Source: CAMWXW01 sp051650105 (GTDB taxonomy: Bacteria > Desulfobacterota > Desulfovibrionia > Desulfovibrionales > Desulfovibrionaceae). Taken from it: a stretch of DNA of 64,000 nt. The DNA is taken from NCBI GenBank assembly GCA_051650105.1, contig JBOFIJ010000016.1:186001-250000 (forward strand), written 5' to 3'. A program made the position numbers and the translations under genes. Below the pieces are notes generated by a model. That model searched no databases, was not told where the DNA came from, and saw only the letters and a list, made by a program, of their open reading frames with translations. Shown here piece after piece: positions 18,786 through 27,046 of the stretch (positions are counted from its first letter, which is position 1; every line of letters begins with the position of its first letter).

Positions 18786-19358
18786 ATGGATATATTTGAA
18801 ATTTTTATTACTGCTATCTTTGTTAGTAATATTGTGTTAACTCAGTATTTAGGATTATGTCCTTTTATTGGGACATCTAAGGAGAAAGGTGTTTCTCTTA
18901 GTATGAGTGCTGCTGTTGTTGTTGTTATTCTTCTTGTTACTATGGGTACATGGTTATTGCAGGCATATTTATTAATTCCATATAAATTGGAATATTTACA
19001 AACGATATTTTTTATTGTGCTTATTGCTTCTTTGGTGCAATTACTTGAAATGTTCTTAAGAAAAGTTATTCCACCCATATATAAATCGTTAGGTATTTAT
19101 TTACCATTAATTACTACAAATTGTGCTGTTCTTGGTGTTGCTATTGCTGTTCAACGAGCTAAATTTGGTTTTACAACAGCTATCTATTTTTCTCTAGCTA
19201 CTGCAATTGGTTTTGGTCTTGCGTTATTTCTTATGTCTGGTCAAAGAGAACGGTTGCAATTGGCACGGCTTCCTAAAGTAATGCAGGGTGTTCCTATAGC
19301 CTTTCTTCTTGCTGGAATAATGTCTTTGTCTTTTATTGTATTTAAGTCCATTGTGTAG
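18786..19358 (+). CDS. rnfA: Rnf complex membrane subunit RnfA
   Basis: This 190-aa membrane protein has six hydrophobic segments and is a paralogue of RnfE. Its cluster-binding cysteines are in LGLCPFIGTSKE and LITTNCAVLGVA. AGGAGG lies upstream of the ATG. It sits between rnfE and rnfB in the standard order C-D-G-E-A-B. Confidence 0.96.
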   Translation: MDIFEIFITAIFVSNIVLTQYLGLCPFIGTSKEKGVSLSMSAAVVVVILLVTMGTWLLQAYLLIPYKLEYLQTIFFIVLIASLVQLLEMFLRKVIPPIYKSLGIYLPLITTNCAVLGVAIAVQRAKFGFTTAIYFSLATAIGFGLALFLMSGQRERLQLARLPKVMQGVPIAFLLAGIMSLSFIVFKSIV

Positions 19359-19367
19359 GAGTATAAT

Positions 19368-20234
19368 ATGTTTACTACATCAATTATTTCTTTAGGTGGT
19401 TTAGGCTTAGCAAGTGCTATTATTTTAGGAATAGCTTCTAAGCTTTTGTCTATAAAAGAAGATCCTCGTATTGAGATACTTCTCGATGTTCTACCAGGTG
19501 TAAATTGTGGTGGTTGTGGTTATTCTGGGTGTGAAGGTTATGCTGTAGCTCTTGTAGGAGATGCGAGTGTTCCTACGACAAAGTGTGTTGTGGGTCCTCT
19601 TGGATTACCAGCAGAGCTTGCTAAGATTTCTGGTAAGGCTATAGGGGACGTAGTGAAACAAATAAGTGTTAGACATTGTACAAAACAAGAGGGAAATGTT
19701 CAAAGTCTTTTCAGTTATAGTGGGAATGCGACATGCAAATCTACAGCTATGTTTGATAAAGGTTTTGATGCATGTGCGTATTCTTGTTTAGGTCTTGGAG
19801 ATTGTGTTACTGTGTGTCCTTTTGATGCTATGGAAGTTGTGAATGGTCTTGTGACAATTTTTTCAGATTTATGTACAGGTTGTAATCAATGTGTTATTGA
19901 ATGCCCCAGGGATGTGTTAACTCTTGCACCTATAACACAGCGTGTTGAAATACTATGTTCAACTCAAGCAAAACCTAAAGATGTTATGGCTGTGTGTGGT
20001 GTTGGATGTATATCATGTTCAAAATGTGTTAAAGCTTGCCCTGCAGATGCAGTTGCTTTTGATGCACTTGGGAGAATTCGTATTGATCATAAGAAATGTC
20101 TTGAATACGGCCCTTCTTGTAATGAAGTATGTGTGGATGTTTGTCCTCGTTATATTTTGCGTTCGGCTTCTGTACAATTTACGGCTCAAATTAAAGAAGA
20201 CCAGACCACCACAAAAGAAACAGAAGAGGCATAG
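19368..20234 (+). CDS. rnfB: Rnf complex iron-sulfur subunit RnfB
   Basis: RnfB takes electrons from ferredoxin or passes them to it. The 288-aa protein has an N-terminal membrane anchor (residues ~4-26), the Fe-S domain with CGGCGYSGCEGYAVAL (about 47), then several ferredoxin-type motifs: CLGLGDCVTVCPFDAM, CTGCNQCVIECPRDVL, CISCSKCVKACPADAV and CNEVCVDVCPRYIL. That makes at least three further clusters, as is usual for anaerobe RnfB. The last motif is spaced loosely and may be partly structural. A charged Lys/Glu/Thr tail ends the protein. Confidence 0.96.
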   Translation: MFTTSIISLGGLGLASAIILGIASKLLSIKEDPRIEILLDVLPGVNCGGCGYSGCEGYAVALVGDASVPTTKCVVGPLGLPAELAKISGKAIGDVVKQISVRHCTKQEGNVQSLFSYSGNATCKSTAMFDKGFDACAYSCLGLGDCVTVCPFDAMEVVNGLVTIFSDLCTGCNQCVIECPRDVLTLAPITQRVEILCSTQAKPKDVMAVCGVGCISCSKCVKACPADAVAFDALGRIRIDHKKCLEYGPSCNEVCVDVCPRYILRSASVQFTAQIKEDQTTTKETEEA

Positions 20235-20243
20235 GGGATTTAT

Positions 20244-21248
20244 ATGAATAGTATTGCATCAAGAAGACATTTTATGAAATTATTAGGTGCTACGGCTGCC
20301 TTATCTACAGCGTCTCTTTTTCCTATCAACAGTCTTTTTGCAAGTAGTGTTTCTCTTTCTAAGGAAACACAAATGCTTTTAGGCACTATGGTAACTATTG
20401 TTCTTGAAGATTCCTCTGATTCTTTACGTAAAAAAGGCTTGTCTTTAGCCTTTGATCATATTGCGATGCTAGAAACTCAATTGAGTAGATATAATACAGC
20501 ATCGCCACTCTTTACATTAAATAAAACTGGCTCAGTAAAAAACCCTCCGCTGGCTCTTTCTTTACTTATCAAAGAATCACAAATACATGAAGATAAGAGT
20601 CAAGGCTTTTTTAATATCACTATCCTTCCTATTTTAGAATATTTCAAGGAAGAAAAAAATAGGAATAATATTGATACAGAGGGATATCATCAAGCTTTGT
20701 CTCGAATGAATTCTGCAACTTCTATTGTTGTAGAAGATGATAGAATATCTTTTAATAAGGCAGATACTAACATTACATTAGATGCCATTGCAAAAGGATA
20801 TATTGTTGATTCCGTTGCAGAAATACTTTTTGCTCTTGGTATTGAAAGATACTATATTAATGCTGGTGGTGATATTCGTGTTGGAGGAAGTGCTATAGAA
20901 AAAGATTCTTGGTCTGTTGGTATTCAGTCTCCTTTTGATCCTCATAAAATTCTTGCTTCATTTCCGTTAACGAATGGTGCTGTGGCTACTTCTGGAATTT
21001 ATGAACAGTATTATTCTAAGGACAAAACTATAAATCATTTAATTGTTCCACAGCAGAGTACACGTTCTTCTATTATTAGTACTACAGTGAAAGCTCCCAC
21101 GGCCATGCTTGCAGATGTGTTAGCAACAACATTGAGTCTTATGCCTGTTAAAGATGCTTTACAATATATTAATAACTATGATTGTGCTGCTTGTTTTGTT
21201 GTAGACAATGTTAGAACATATAAAAGTGCATTATGGGAATATATATAA
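20244..21248 (+). CDS. apbE: FAD:protein FMN transferase ApbE, Tat-exported
   Basis: ApbE attaches FMN from FAD to threonine in target proteins such as RnfG and RnfD outside the cytoplasm. The 334-aa protein begins with a twin-arginine signal (SRRHFMKLLG, R7-R8, then a hydrophobic stretch), so folded export through the Tat system encoded at 2.4-3.7 kb is likely. Family motifs are LDAIAKGYIVD, YINAGGDIRVGG and the metal-site-containing APTAMLADVLATTLSLM. It starts nine bases after rnfB, so substrate and modifying enzyme are made together. Confidence 0.95.
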   Translation: MNSIASRRHFMKLLGATAALSTASLFPINSLFASSVSLSKETQMLLGTMVTIVLEDSSDSLRKKGLSLAFDHIAMLETQLSRYNTASPLFTLNKTGSVKNPPLALSLLIKESQIHEDKSQGFFNITILPILEYFKEEKNRNNIDTEGYHQALSRMNSATSIVVEDDRISFNKADTNITLDAIAKGYIVDSVAEILFALGIERYYINAGGDIRVGGSAIEKDSWSVGIQSPFDPHKILASFPLTNGAVATSGIYEQYYSKDKTINHLIVPQQSTRSSIISTTVKAPTAMLADVLATTLSLMPVKDALQYINNYDCAACFVVDNVRTYKSALWEYI

Positions 21249-21255
21249 ATTTCTT

Positions 21256-21285
21256 TTGACATAGTCCTTCAGCCTTCTTACTAAT
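21256..21285 (+). promoter_or_regulatory. Possible promoter for the surA-like/rodZ/recO genes
   Basis: TTGACA (21256-21261) is followed 18 bp later by ACTAAT (21280-21285), or 17 bp later by TACTAA. It lies in the 50-bp gap between apbE and the next gene and would leave a very short leader. The -35 is perfect and the -10 is weak. Confidence 0.45.
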
Positions 21286-21298
21286 GGATGTATTGTAA

Positions 21299-22249
21299 AT
21301 GGGTTATTTTTTCCTCACAATAAGTTTAACTTTTTTGTTATTTTCTTGTTCTTCGAATGAATTACCGCCTTCTGTCGTTGCTAAAATTAATAACAGATAT
21401 ATTTCTCTTGATGAATTAAAAGCAATGCATGAAGTACAAACTGTATCTTGGGAATTGCCAGTTCCGCCTACGTTTGAGGAAACACGTCTTGAATATGCAG
21501 ATGTTCTTATGGAGATGATAGTTACTTTATTATTAGAGGAAGAATTAATAAAGAATAATATTATTATTTCTGATACTGATGTGCAAAAAGAACTGGATCT
21601 TTTACAAAATGACTACACTCCAGAAGAGTTTGAAAGAATGCTTGTAGAAAATTATATTGAATTAAAAGGGTGGAAAGCTCAATTGCGATCAAGGCTTATT
21701 TGGGATAGTTTTCTGAAGAATATACTTCATCCACAGGTCTCTGTCGATCCTCGCGAAATAGAGGCTTTTTATGAGGAAAACAAAGAATCTTTTAGGAAAT
21801 CTTCCAGTGTTAGGATTTATATTCTAGCTTCTGCAAAGAAAGAGTCCTTAATTCGTGCTCAGAAAGCTGTTAAAGAAAGTATTTCTGTTGCAGATATTAG
21901 AAAGATGTATCCTCATGTTATTATTGACGAAGTTTTTACTTTGGAGGAGAATTTACCTCAGAAACTTTCTTCCACTCTAAAAAAGGGAAATTTTACAGAA
22001 ATTAGAAAAGATGGTAATGATTTTGTGTGTCTTTATCTTTTGGAAAGGTTTCCAGCAGGTGTTCCTCCTCTTAAATCTATAGAGCTTGTGGTAGAACAGC
22101 GATTAATAGAGGAAAAACTGGATTCCTTATATGAAGAAACTATAAATTTCCTTTTAAAGAAAACTATTATAGAGGTTGCTCCTTCTTTGAAGCCATATAT
22201 TTCTATTCAAGAAGTAGCAAAAAAGTCTTCTAGTAAAAATATAGAGTAA
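21299..22249 (+). CDS. SurA/PrsA-like foldase lipoprotein
   Basis: This is a predicted periplasmic chaperone or peptidyl-prolyl isomerase, lipid-anchored. The N-terminus MGYFFLTISLTFLLFSCSSN is a lipoprotein signal with the lipobox Cys at residue 17. The helical N-terminal domain is SurA-N-like (VVAKINNRYISLDELKAMHE; FLKNILHPQVSVDPREIEAFY). The parvulin-like region that follows is diverged, with no clear full active-site pattern, so it may act as a chaperone only. The product is 316 aa. A second SurA-like gene follows 60 bp later, an arrangement typical of Desulfovibrio relatives. Confidence 0.82.
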   Translation: MGYFFLTISLTFLLFSCSSNELPPSVVAKINNRYISLDELKAMHEVQTVSWELPVPPTFEETRLEYADVLMEMIVTLLLEEELIKNNIIISDTDVQKELDLLQNDYTPEEFERMLVENYIELKGWKAQLRSRLIWDSFLKNILHPQVSVDPREIEAFYEENKESFRKSSSVRIYILASAKKESLIRAQKAVKESISVADIRKMYPHVIIDEVFTLEENLPQKLSSTLKKGNFTEIRKDGNDFVCLYLLERFPAGVPPLKSIELVVEQRLIEEKLDSLYEETINFLLKKTIIEVAPSLKPYISIQEVAKKSSSKNIE

Positions 22250-22309
22250 AATAATGGAACGTCAGGAAGATAATTTTTTTTCTATAAATGCGTTTAATGG
22301 GGATAGATT

Positions 22310-23248
22310 ATGAAGCATATTTTTGGGGGAATCCTTTATACTGTATTATTCGAAAGTATGATTTTGTCTTTTCTATTCTCAGTGAGCTTTGCTCATACAA
22401 CGGATGTGTTAAATAAAGTGATGGCTTCTGTTGCGGGAGAAATTATTACGCAATATGATATTTTTCTCGCAATACAGGAACAACTTAGAACGGAGGATGT
22501 TGATGTTAAGAATTCAAATAATAAGGAAAAGATAGAAAGAATGCAAGAAATGGTTCTTAATGACCTTATTAATGATATTCTCATAATGCAAGAAGCAAAG
22601 AGATATAATGTTGTCGTAACTTCTCATGATGTTGATAATGAGATGAGAAAAATAGCTAGACAAAATAATATTTCTCTTACTGCATTAGAAAAACAAATTG
22701 TATTACAAGGAAATAGTATCGAGAAGTTTAAACAAAATCTTAAAGATAATTTAGTGCGTCAACAAATGATAGGTAGTTTTGTTTGGAGGAAGATTGTTAT
22801 TGCTCCTCAAGAAATTGAAGAATTTTATAAAAAAGATGCGGAAATTTTTAAAACAGATTTCATTATTTCTCTATCACATGCAGCTTTTGGTTCCAAGGAA
22901 GAAGCACAAGAGGCTCTGAATAAAATTCAAACAAAAAATAGTAATTTCACTTCTTTTGTTAAGAATAAATCCGATGCCGATTTGGGTGAATTTCATTTTA
23001 GTGAATTGGCTCCTTCATGGCAAAGAATACTTCTTTCTGCTAAAGAAGGTAACACAGTTGGACCTCTTGCTGTGGATAAAAAGTATTTTTTATTATTTAT
23101 TTCTAAAAAAGAAGAAGGAAAAATCTTGCCTCTAGATGATGTATATACTAAAATAGAGAATACTATAAGGGAAGCCCGTTTTGCTAAGCAGTATGCTGTG
23201 TTTACCGATTCTTTGCGAGAAAAGACAGATGTTATTATTTATAAATAA
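22310..23248 (+). CDS. SurA-like periplasmic chaperone/PPIase
   Basis: The 312-aa protein has a Sec signal peptide (through VSFAHT, residue ~28) and a SurA N-terminal domain starting VLNKVMASVAGEIITQYDIF, the conserved stretch around the first helix. After VIAPQEIEEFYKK comes a parvulin-like domain (SLSHAAFGSKEEAQEALNKI; DLGEFHFSELAPSWQ; AVDKKYFLLFISKKEEG). It should help outer-membrane protein folding. It lies 14 bp before rodZ and is probably co-transcribed with the foldase upstream. Confidence 0.85.
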   Translation: MKHIFGGILYTVLFESMILSFLFSVSFAHTTDVLNKVMASVAGEIITQYDIFLAIQEQLRTEDVDVKNSNNKEKIERMQEMVLNDLINDILIMQEAKRYNVVVTSHDVDNEMRKIARQNNISLTALEKQIVLQGNSIEKFKQNLKDNLVRQQMIGSFVWRKIVIAPQEIEEFYKKDAEIFKTDFIISLSHAAFGSKEEAQEALNKIQTKNSNFTSFVKNKSDADLGEFHFSELAPSWQRILLSAKEGNTVGPLAVDKKYFLLFISKKEEGKILPLDDVYTKIENTIREARFAKQYAVFTDSLREKTDVIIYK

Positions 23249-23262
23249 GGGAGTAGACAGAA

Positions 23263-24255
23263 ATGGAGAAACACACACAAGTTCTTTTTGATGAAATTGG
23301 AATAATTCTTAGAAATAGAAGAAAAGAGTTGGGATTTTCCATTGATGATATTGTTAAAGAATTGAAGCTCTCGAAGAGTACCATAGACGCAATTGAAAAT
23401 GCAAGAATGGAAGAAATGTTAGAACCTGTCTATGCTAGAGGATTCTATAGAGCATACGGAAAAATGCTTGGTATAGAAGACAATATTCTTATTGCTTTTA
23501 TTAATTCAGTGTTTCCAATTGCTTCTTTTCCTGCATTGCCTGTTGTCCATGAAAAAAAAGCATTTTTTGGTTTGTATGCAGAGAATCATGATCTTTCCAT
23601 TGATCATAAGAAAAAAGAATCTTTTACAAGAAAGAATACTTCTCGATTATATTTTATACTCATTCCTTTTGCTATTCTCATATTGGGTTTTATTCTTTTA
23701 TATTCTTGTTCTGGTGAAGAGAAAACTGACGATATTATTTCAAATGGTTCTGTATTAGATGAGAACGCTCCTGGAACATTCTTGCCTGAGAATAAAGATT
23801 TTTTTGTAGAAAATAGTTCGGAAGCAGAGGCAAAAGCAAAAGCGGAAGCAGAGGCAAAAGCAAAAGCGGAAGCAGAGGCAAAAGCAAAAGCGGAAGCAGA
23901 GGCAAAAGCAAAAGCAAAAGCAAAAGCGGAAGCAGAGGCAAAAGCAAAAGCAGATCTCACTTCACAAATATTGAATGGAGAAGGAGAATCTCAAAATAGT
24001 ATTGCTATTGCAAATGTGGTTAAGCCACAAGAATTGTTTATAAAAGCCACAGACACAGCTTGGGTAGAGGTGACATACGATGGAAAAACAAGAGATTTTA
24101 CTCTTGAAGCTGGAGAAGAAGAGAAAATTATCTTTGAAAAAGAAATAACAGTTCTCCTTGGTAATGCTGCTGGAGTTACTTTGGAATACGATGGTATTGT
24201 TAAATCAAATTTGGGTAAGAAGGGACAGGTTCGTAAATATACCTTCCCAGAATAG
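23263..24255 (+). CDS. rodZ: RodZ-like cytoskeletal/HTH membrane protein
   Basis: RodZ links the MreB cytoskeleton to the envelope in rod-shaped cells. Residues 1-90 form the Xre-type HTH domain (LRNRRKELGFSIDDIVKEL; VYARGFYRAYGKMLG). One transmembrane segment follows (~residues 130-148, LYFILIPFAILILGFILLYS), then a low-complexity linker of EAEAKAKA repeats (~187-230) and a C-terminal DUF4115-like beta domain (ATDTAWVEVTYDGKTRDFTL). The product is 330 aa. mreB is at 34 kb. recO begins at the rodZ stop codon. The linker DNA is a minisatellite that could vary in length. Confidence 0.88.
   Translation: MEKHTQVLFDEIGIILRNRRKELGFSIDDIVKELKLSKSTIDAIENARMEEMLEPVYARGFYRAYGKMLGIEDNILIAFINSVFPIASFPALPVVHEKKAFFGLYAENHDLSIDHKKKESFTRKNTSRLYFILIPFAILILGFILLYSCSGEEKTDDIISNGSVLDENAPGTFLPENKDFFVENSSEAEAKAKAEAEAKAKAEAEAKAKAEAEAKAKAKAKAEAEAKAKADLTSQILNGEGESQNSIAIANVVKPQELFIKATDTAWVEVTYDGKTRDFTLEAGEEEKIIFEKEITVLLGNAAGVTLEYDGIVKSNLGKKGQVRKYTFPE
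23821..23952 (+). repeat. 24-bp tandem repeats in rodZ
   Basis: The unit GAAGCAGAGGCAAAAGCAAAAGC(G/A), encoding EAEAKAKA, occurs five times (starts 23821, 23845, 23869, 23893, 23929). The fourth copy carries a 12-bp insertion of two extra AK pairs. The copies are almost identical, which indicates recent expansion or homogenisation. All length changes in units of 12 or 24 bp keep the frame. Confidence 0.95.
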
Positions 24256-24266
24256 TGAATTATTGT

Positions 24267-25022
24267 ATGTTACATTTAACAGGAGAGGCTTCTATCTTAC
24301 GAATAAAACTTTTGAGAGAGATTGATTTTTCTCTTAAGATTTTTTCTAAGGAATATGGTTTTTTTACTGTGTATGCTTTTGGTGGAGCGAAAAGCAAAAA
24401 GCGCTTTATCGGTTGTTTGGATATTTTTAATAGAATAGAATATGTGCTCCTTCCCTCAAAAAGCAAAGATTATATATCTTTACAAGAAGCTAAGTTATTA
24501 CAAGGAACACAAGAATTACGTAAGAAAGTAGAGTTTTATGGTATGCTTCAAAATTGCTCTTCATTTCTAGAAATTTCTTATCCAGTACTAGGCCTAAACA
24601 ATATTGCTATCTATACGTTGTTTACTTCATTATTAGATGTGTTTGAATCGACAGAAAAATTATCTCCTTTTTTTCCACTTTATTTTAGAATAAAATTGAC
24701 AATGATGTTGGGATATATGCCTGTAGTGGATTCTTGTCTTGTGTGTAAAACGCTATTATCTGAAATAAAGACGCCCTATTTTTCTGTGGAGAAAGGTGGT
24801 TTATTGTGTTCTTTTTGTAAAGAAGATTCTTCAGCAATAAAATTACTTTCTAAGGAAACATTATTCTTTCTTGAATATATACGATACACAAATCCTTTTG
24901 ATTGGATTACTATGTTTTTTTCCTTACAAAGTAAACAGGAATGTTTTGCTTTAATGGAGGACTTTATTTTGTATCATTTAGGTATATCTTGGGAAAAGGG
25001 CTATTTTAAGCGACTTACGTAA
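24267..25022 (+). CDS. recO: DNA repair protein RecO
   Basis: RecO loads RecA on gapped DNA with RecF/RecR. The N-terminal OB-fold begins MLHLTGEASILRIKLLREID, like other members of this lineage, so I prefer ATG 24267 (251 aa) over the in-frame GTG at 24255 that overlaps the rodZ stop. A zinc-ribbon-like pair is present: CLVCK and, after LLCSFCK, the second CxxC. The C-terminal helices are in YHLGISWEKGYFKR. It is the last recognised gene of the surA-like/rodZ unit. Confidence 0.93.
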   Translation: MLHLTGEASILRIKLLREIDFSLKIFSKEYGFFTVYAFGGAKSKKRFIGCLDIFNRIEYVLLPSKSKDYISLQEAKLLQGTQELRKKVEFYGMLQNCSSFLEISYPVLGLNNIAIYTLFTSLLDVFESTEKLSPFFPLYFRIKLTMMLGYMPVVDSCLVCKTLLSEIKTPYFSVEKGGLLCSFCKEDSSAIKLLSKETLFFLEYIRYTNPFDWITMFFSLQSKQECFALMEDFILYHLGISWEKGYFKRLT

Positions 25023-25095
25023 CTGAAAGATATTGATATTTTTTTTCAAATGTGTCATACTTCACAAGTATATCAAGGGAGTAGGGAGTATTGTT

Positions 25096-25170
25096 ATGCA
25101 GATTGCAATTTTTTTATTTGGTCTTGTTGTTATTATTCTTGCATTATTCTATATCAAGAAGAGTAGTTAA
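25096..25170 (+). CDS. 24-aa single-span membrane micropeptide (candidate)
   Basis: I do not recognise it. The ORF begins at ATG 25096 with GGGAG seven bases upstream, inside a purine-rich AGGGAGTAGGGAG stretch. It encodes 24 residues: a short start, an uninterrupted hydrophobic segment of ~16 residues (IAIFLFGLVVIILALF), then YIKKSS, the charge pattern of a single-pass membrane peptide with a cytoplasmic C-terminus. The TAA at 25168-25170 overlaps the stop of miaA on the other strand (25167-25169). Small bioenergetic or regulatory subunits (CydX, KdpF type) have this form, but no partner is evident. Confidence 0.6.
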   Translation: MQIAIFLFGLVVIILALFYIKKSS

Positions 25171-26126
25171 TATTTATATTCTTTCATAATATTATTCATA
25201 ATTACTTCGCTCATACTTTTTTCGTTTTCTTTGAGAAAAAAGTGAAGATCTTTTTGTGCTTTAAACCATGTAATTTGTTGTTTAGCGTATGCTCTTGTAT
25301 TAAGAATCCAATTATATATAGCTTCTTCTTTCGTCGATTTGTTGAGAATATAGTTGCTTAGTTCTTTTGCTCCGATGCACGAAAATCCTTGTGTTTGTGT
25401 ATTCATAGCACTCTTTCTTAGTGCTTTTTCCACTTCTTCTTCTGCTCCATTTTTTAACATCATATTTACACGTTGTGAAAGCATTTTTTCTAATGTTGAA
25501 AGAGGAATAGAAATCGCATAAGACTGTGTCATTATTCTTGATGGAATTGTTTCAGTATGCCAATTAGATAATGTTCTTTTCGTTTGATAGAATACTTCCA
25601 ATGCTCGTGCTATACGTTGTGCATCATTTGAATGTATAGTGGATGCATATTTTGGGTCTATCTTACATAATTCTTTATAGGCTTGCGCAATATCTTCCTT
25701 AACTTTTTCTCTTTGTTCTTCACGAAGATCTTCTTCAATATCTGGAATTGGTGCTAAACCAGAAAATAATGCTTTGAAATATAATCCTGTGCCACCAACT
25801 AATATGGGTAGAATATGTTCTTTATTACAGGAAAGGAGGCATTGTTCAACTTTTTTAATGTGCGTGCCAGCTCTCATTGTTTGGTCAAGATTTAGATAAG
25901 AATACAGCTTGTGATGGTATAATGCCAGATCTTCAGGTGAGGGTTGCGCCGAGATTATCGGAAAGTCATAATAGACCTGTCTAGAATCCATATTTATTAT
26001 AGCAACAGGAATCTTCTTTTTAAGGCACTGCTCTGCAATAATAAGAGCTAATTTTGTTTTTCCTGTGCCGGTTGCTCCCATTAAGGATACCACAAATGGC
26101 ACAGAAGGAATATTATGAAAAGGCAT
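25167..26126 (-). CDS. miaA: tRNA dimethylallyltransferase
   Basis: MiaA adds dimethylallyl to A37 of tRNAs reading codons that start with U. The 319-aa protein has the P-loop GATGTGKTKLA (about residue 17), the catalytic/substrate segment NMDSRQVYYDFPIISAQPS, VGGTGLYFKALFSGL and the tRNA-binding segment NDAQRIARALEVF. Its start overlaps the 3' end of ppaC by 14 bp, so the two are coupled. Its stop overlaps that of the 24-aa ORF on the opposite strand. Confidence 0.97.
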   Translation of the reverse strand: MPFHNIPSVPFVVSLMGATGTGKTKLALIIAEQCLKKKIPVAIINMDSRQVYYDFPIISAQPSPEDLALYHHKLYSYLNLDQTMRAGTHIKKVEQCLLSCNKEHILPILVGGTGLYFKALFSGLAPIPDIEEDLREEQREKVKEDIAQAYKELCKIDPKYASTIHSNDAQRIARALEVFYQTKRTLSNWHTETIPSRIMTQSYAISIPLSTLEKMLSQRVNMMLKNGAEEEVEKALRKSAMNTQTQGFSCIGAKELSNYILNKSTKEEAIYNWILNTRAYAKQQITWFKAQKDLHFFLKENEKSMSEVIMNNIMKEYKY

Positions 26127-27036
26127 TTTGCAAGAAAGGAATAATTTGTTTTTTTCTGCTTATCACACCGTCTAACCATATTTCATCGTTATCTAAGCAT
26201 TTAGAAAATGCTTTTTCTAAATTACTTTTATCTTCTGATGCATATAAAAGAAGAGAACCTTCTTTCATGATATCAGTTAATAATAGTACGACAGTATGCA
26301 GATTATTTTCTTTTTTTGTTCTTTTTAATTCTTCAAGCAGATTTTCTTTATGTGTGTCAAAAAGGGAGATATCAACGACTTCTAATTGTCCAACTCCAAT
26401 AGAATATCTTCCCATTGTAAACTCTTTATAATCTCTAAAAAGAAGATCTTTAGAAGAGGCATTGGAAATATCGGATTTAGCGATAAACATTTGCATACCA
26501 AGGTCTAAAGGCTTGTCTATATGAAGAAGTTGAGATAATTCTTCTACAGCTTTTTCGTCTTTTTTTGTAGAAGTTGGAGATTTGAAAAGAACAGTATCAG
26601 AAAGGATAGCACACAAAATTCCTGTAGCAATATTTGTGGGAATTTCTATATTGTTTGTATCATAAAGCATTTTTACTATGGTGGCAGTACAACCCCAAGG
26701 ATGTATCCACATATCAAGGGGTGTGCTTGTGGTAATATCTCCTAATTTATGATGGTCTACAATAGCACAAATAGTGGCATCTTTTATATCTGTAGGTGCC
26801 TGCGCATAATCTGAATGATCAACTAAAGCAACTGTCCTGCCAGCCGTTTTTCCAAGAAGAGGTGGCATATCAAGGTTCGATTTTTCTAAAACAAATAATG
26901 TTTCTGGAGCAAGATTCCCTTGTCTAAAAGGAGAGGATTGTTTTCCAAGTTGTGTATATAAATAACTTAACGCAATAGCAGAAATGATACTATCAGTATC
27001 TGGATTCTTGTGTCCTACAACAATTATTTCTTCCAT
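26113..27036 (-). CDS. ppaC: Manganese-dependent inorganic pyrophosphatase (DHH family)
   Basis: This class C (family II) pyrophosphatase hydrolyses pyrophosphate and pulls biosynthesis forward. The DHH/DHHA2 motifs are intact: GHKNPDTDSI, VALVDHSDYAQ, AIVDHHKLGDI and the C-terminal substrate motif SRKKQIIPFL. The product is 307 aa. I chose ATG 27036, which has AAGGAG five bases upstream; the upstream GTG at 27042 overlaps this site. It lies 10 bp after the PEP synthase gene and overlaps miaA. No CBS regulatory insert is present. Confidence 0.96.
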   Translation of the reverse strand: MEEIIVVGHKNPDTDSIISAIALSYLYTQLGKQSSPFRQGNLAPETLFVLEKSNLDMPPLLGKTAGRTVALVDHSDYAQAPTDIKDATICAIVDHHKLGDITTSTPLDMWIHPWGCTATIVKMLYDTNNIEIPTNIATGILCAILSDTVLFKSPTSTKKDEKAVEELSQLLHIDKPLDLGMQMFIAKSDISNASSKDLLFRDYKEFTMGRYSIGVGQLEVVDISLFDTHKENLLEELKRTKKENNLHTVVLLLTDIMKEGSLLLYASEDKSNLEKAFSKCLDNDEIWLDGVISRKKQIIPFLQNAFS

Positions 27037-27046
27037 AAGCACTCCT

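Noticed and set aside
23821..23952. CRISPR array
   Set aside because: The repeats abut without spacers and lie inside the rodZ frame.
23604..23960. Minus-strand ORFs opposite the rodZ repeats
   Set aside because: They are translations of the repeat in the wrong strand, poly-Leu or Ala/Phe/Ser strings with no ribosome site.
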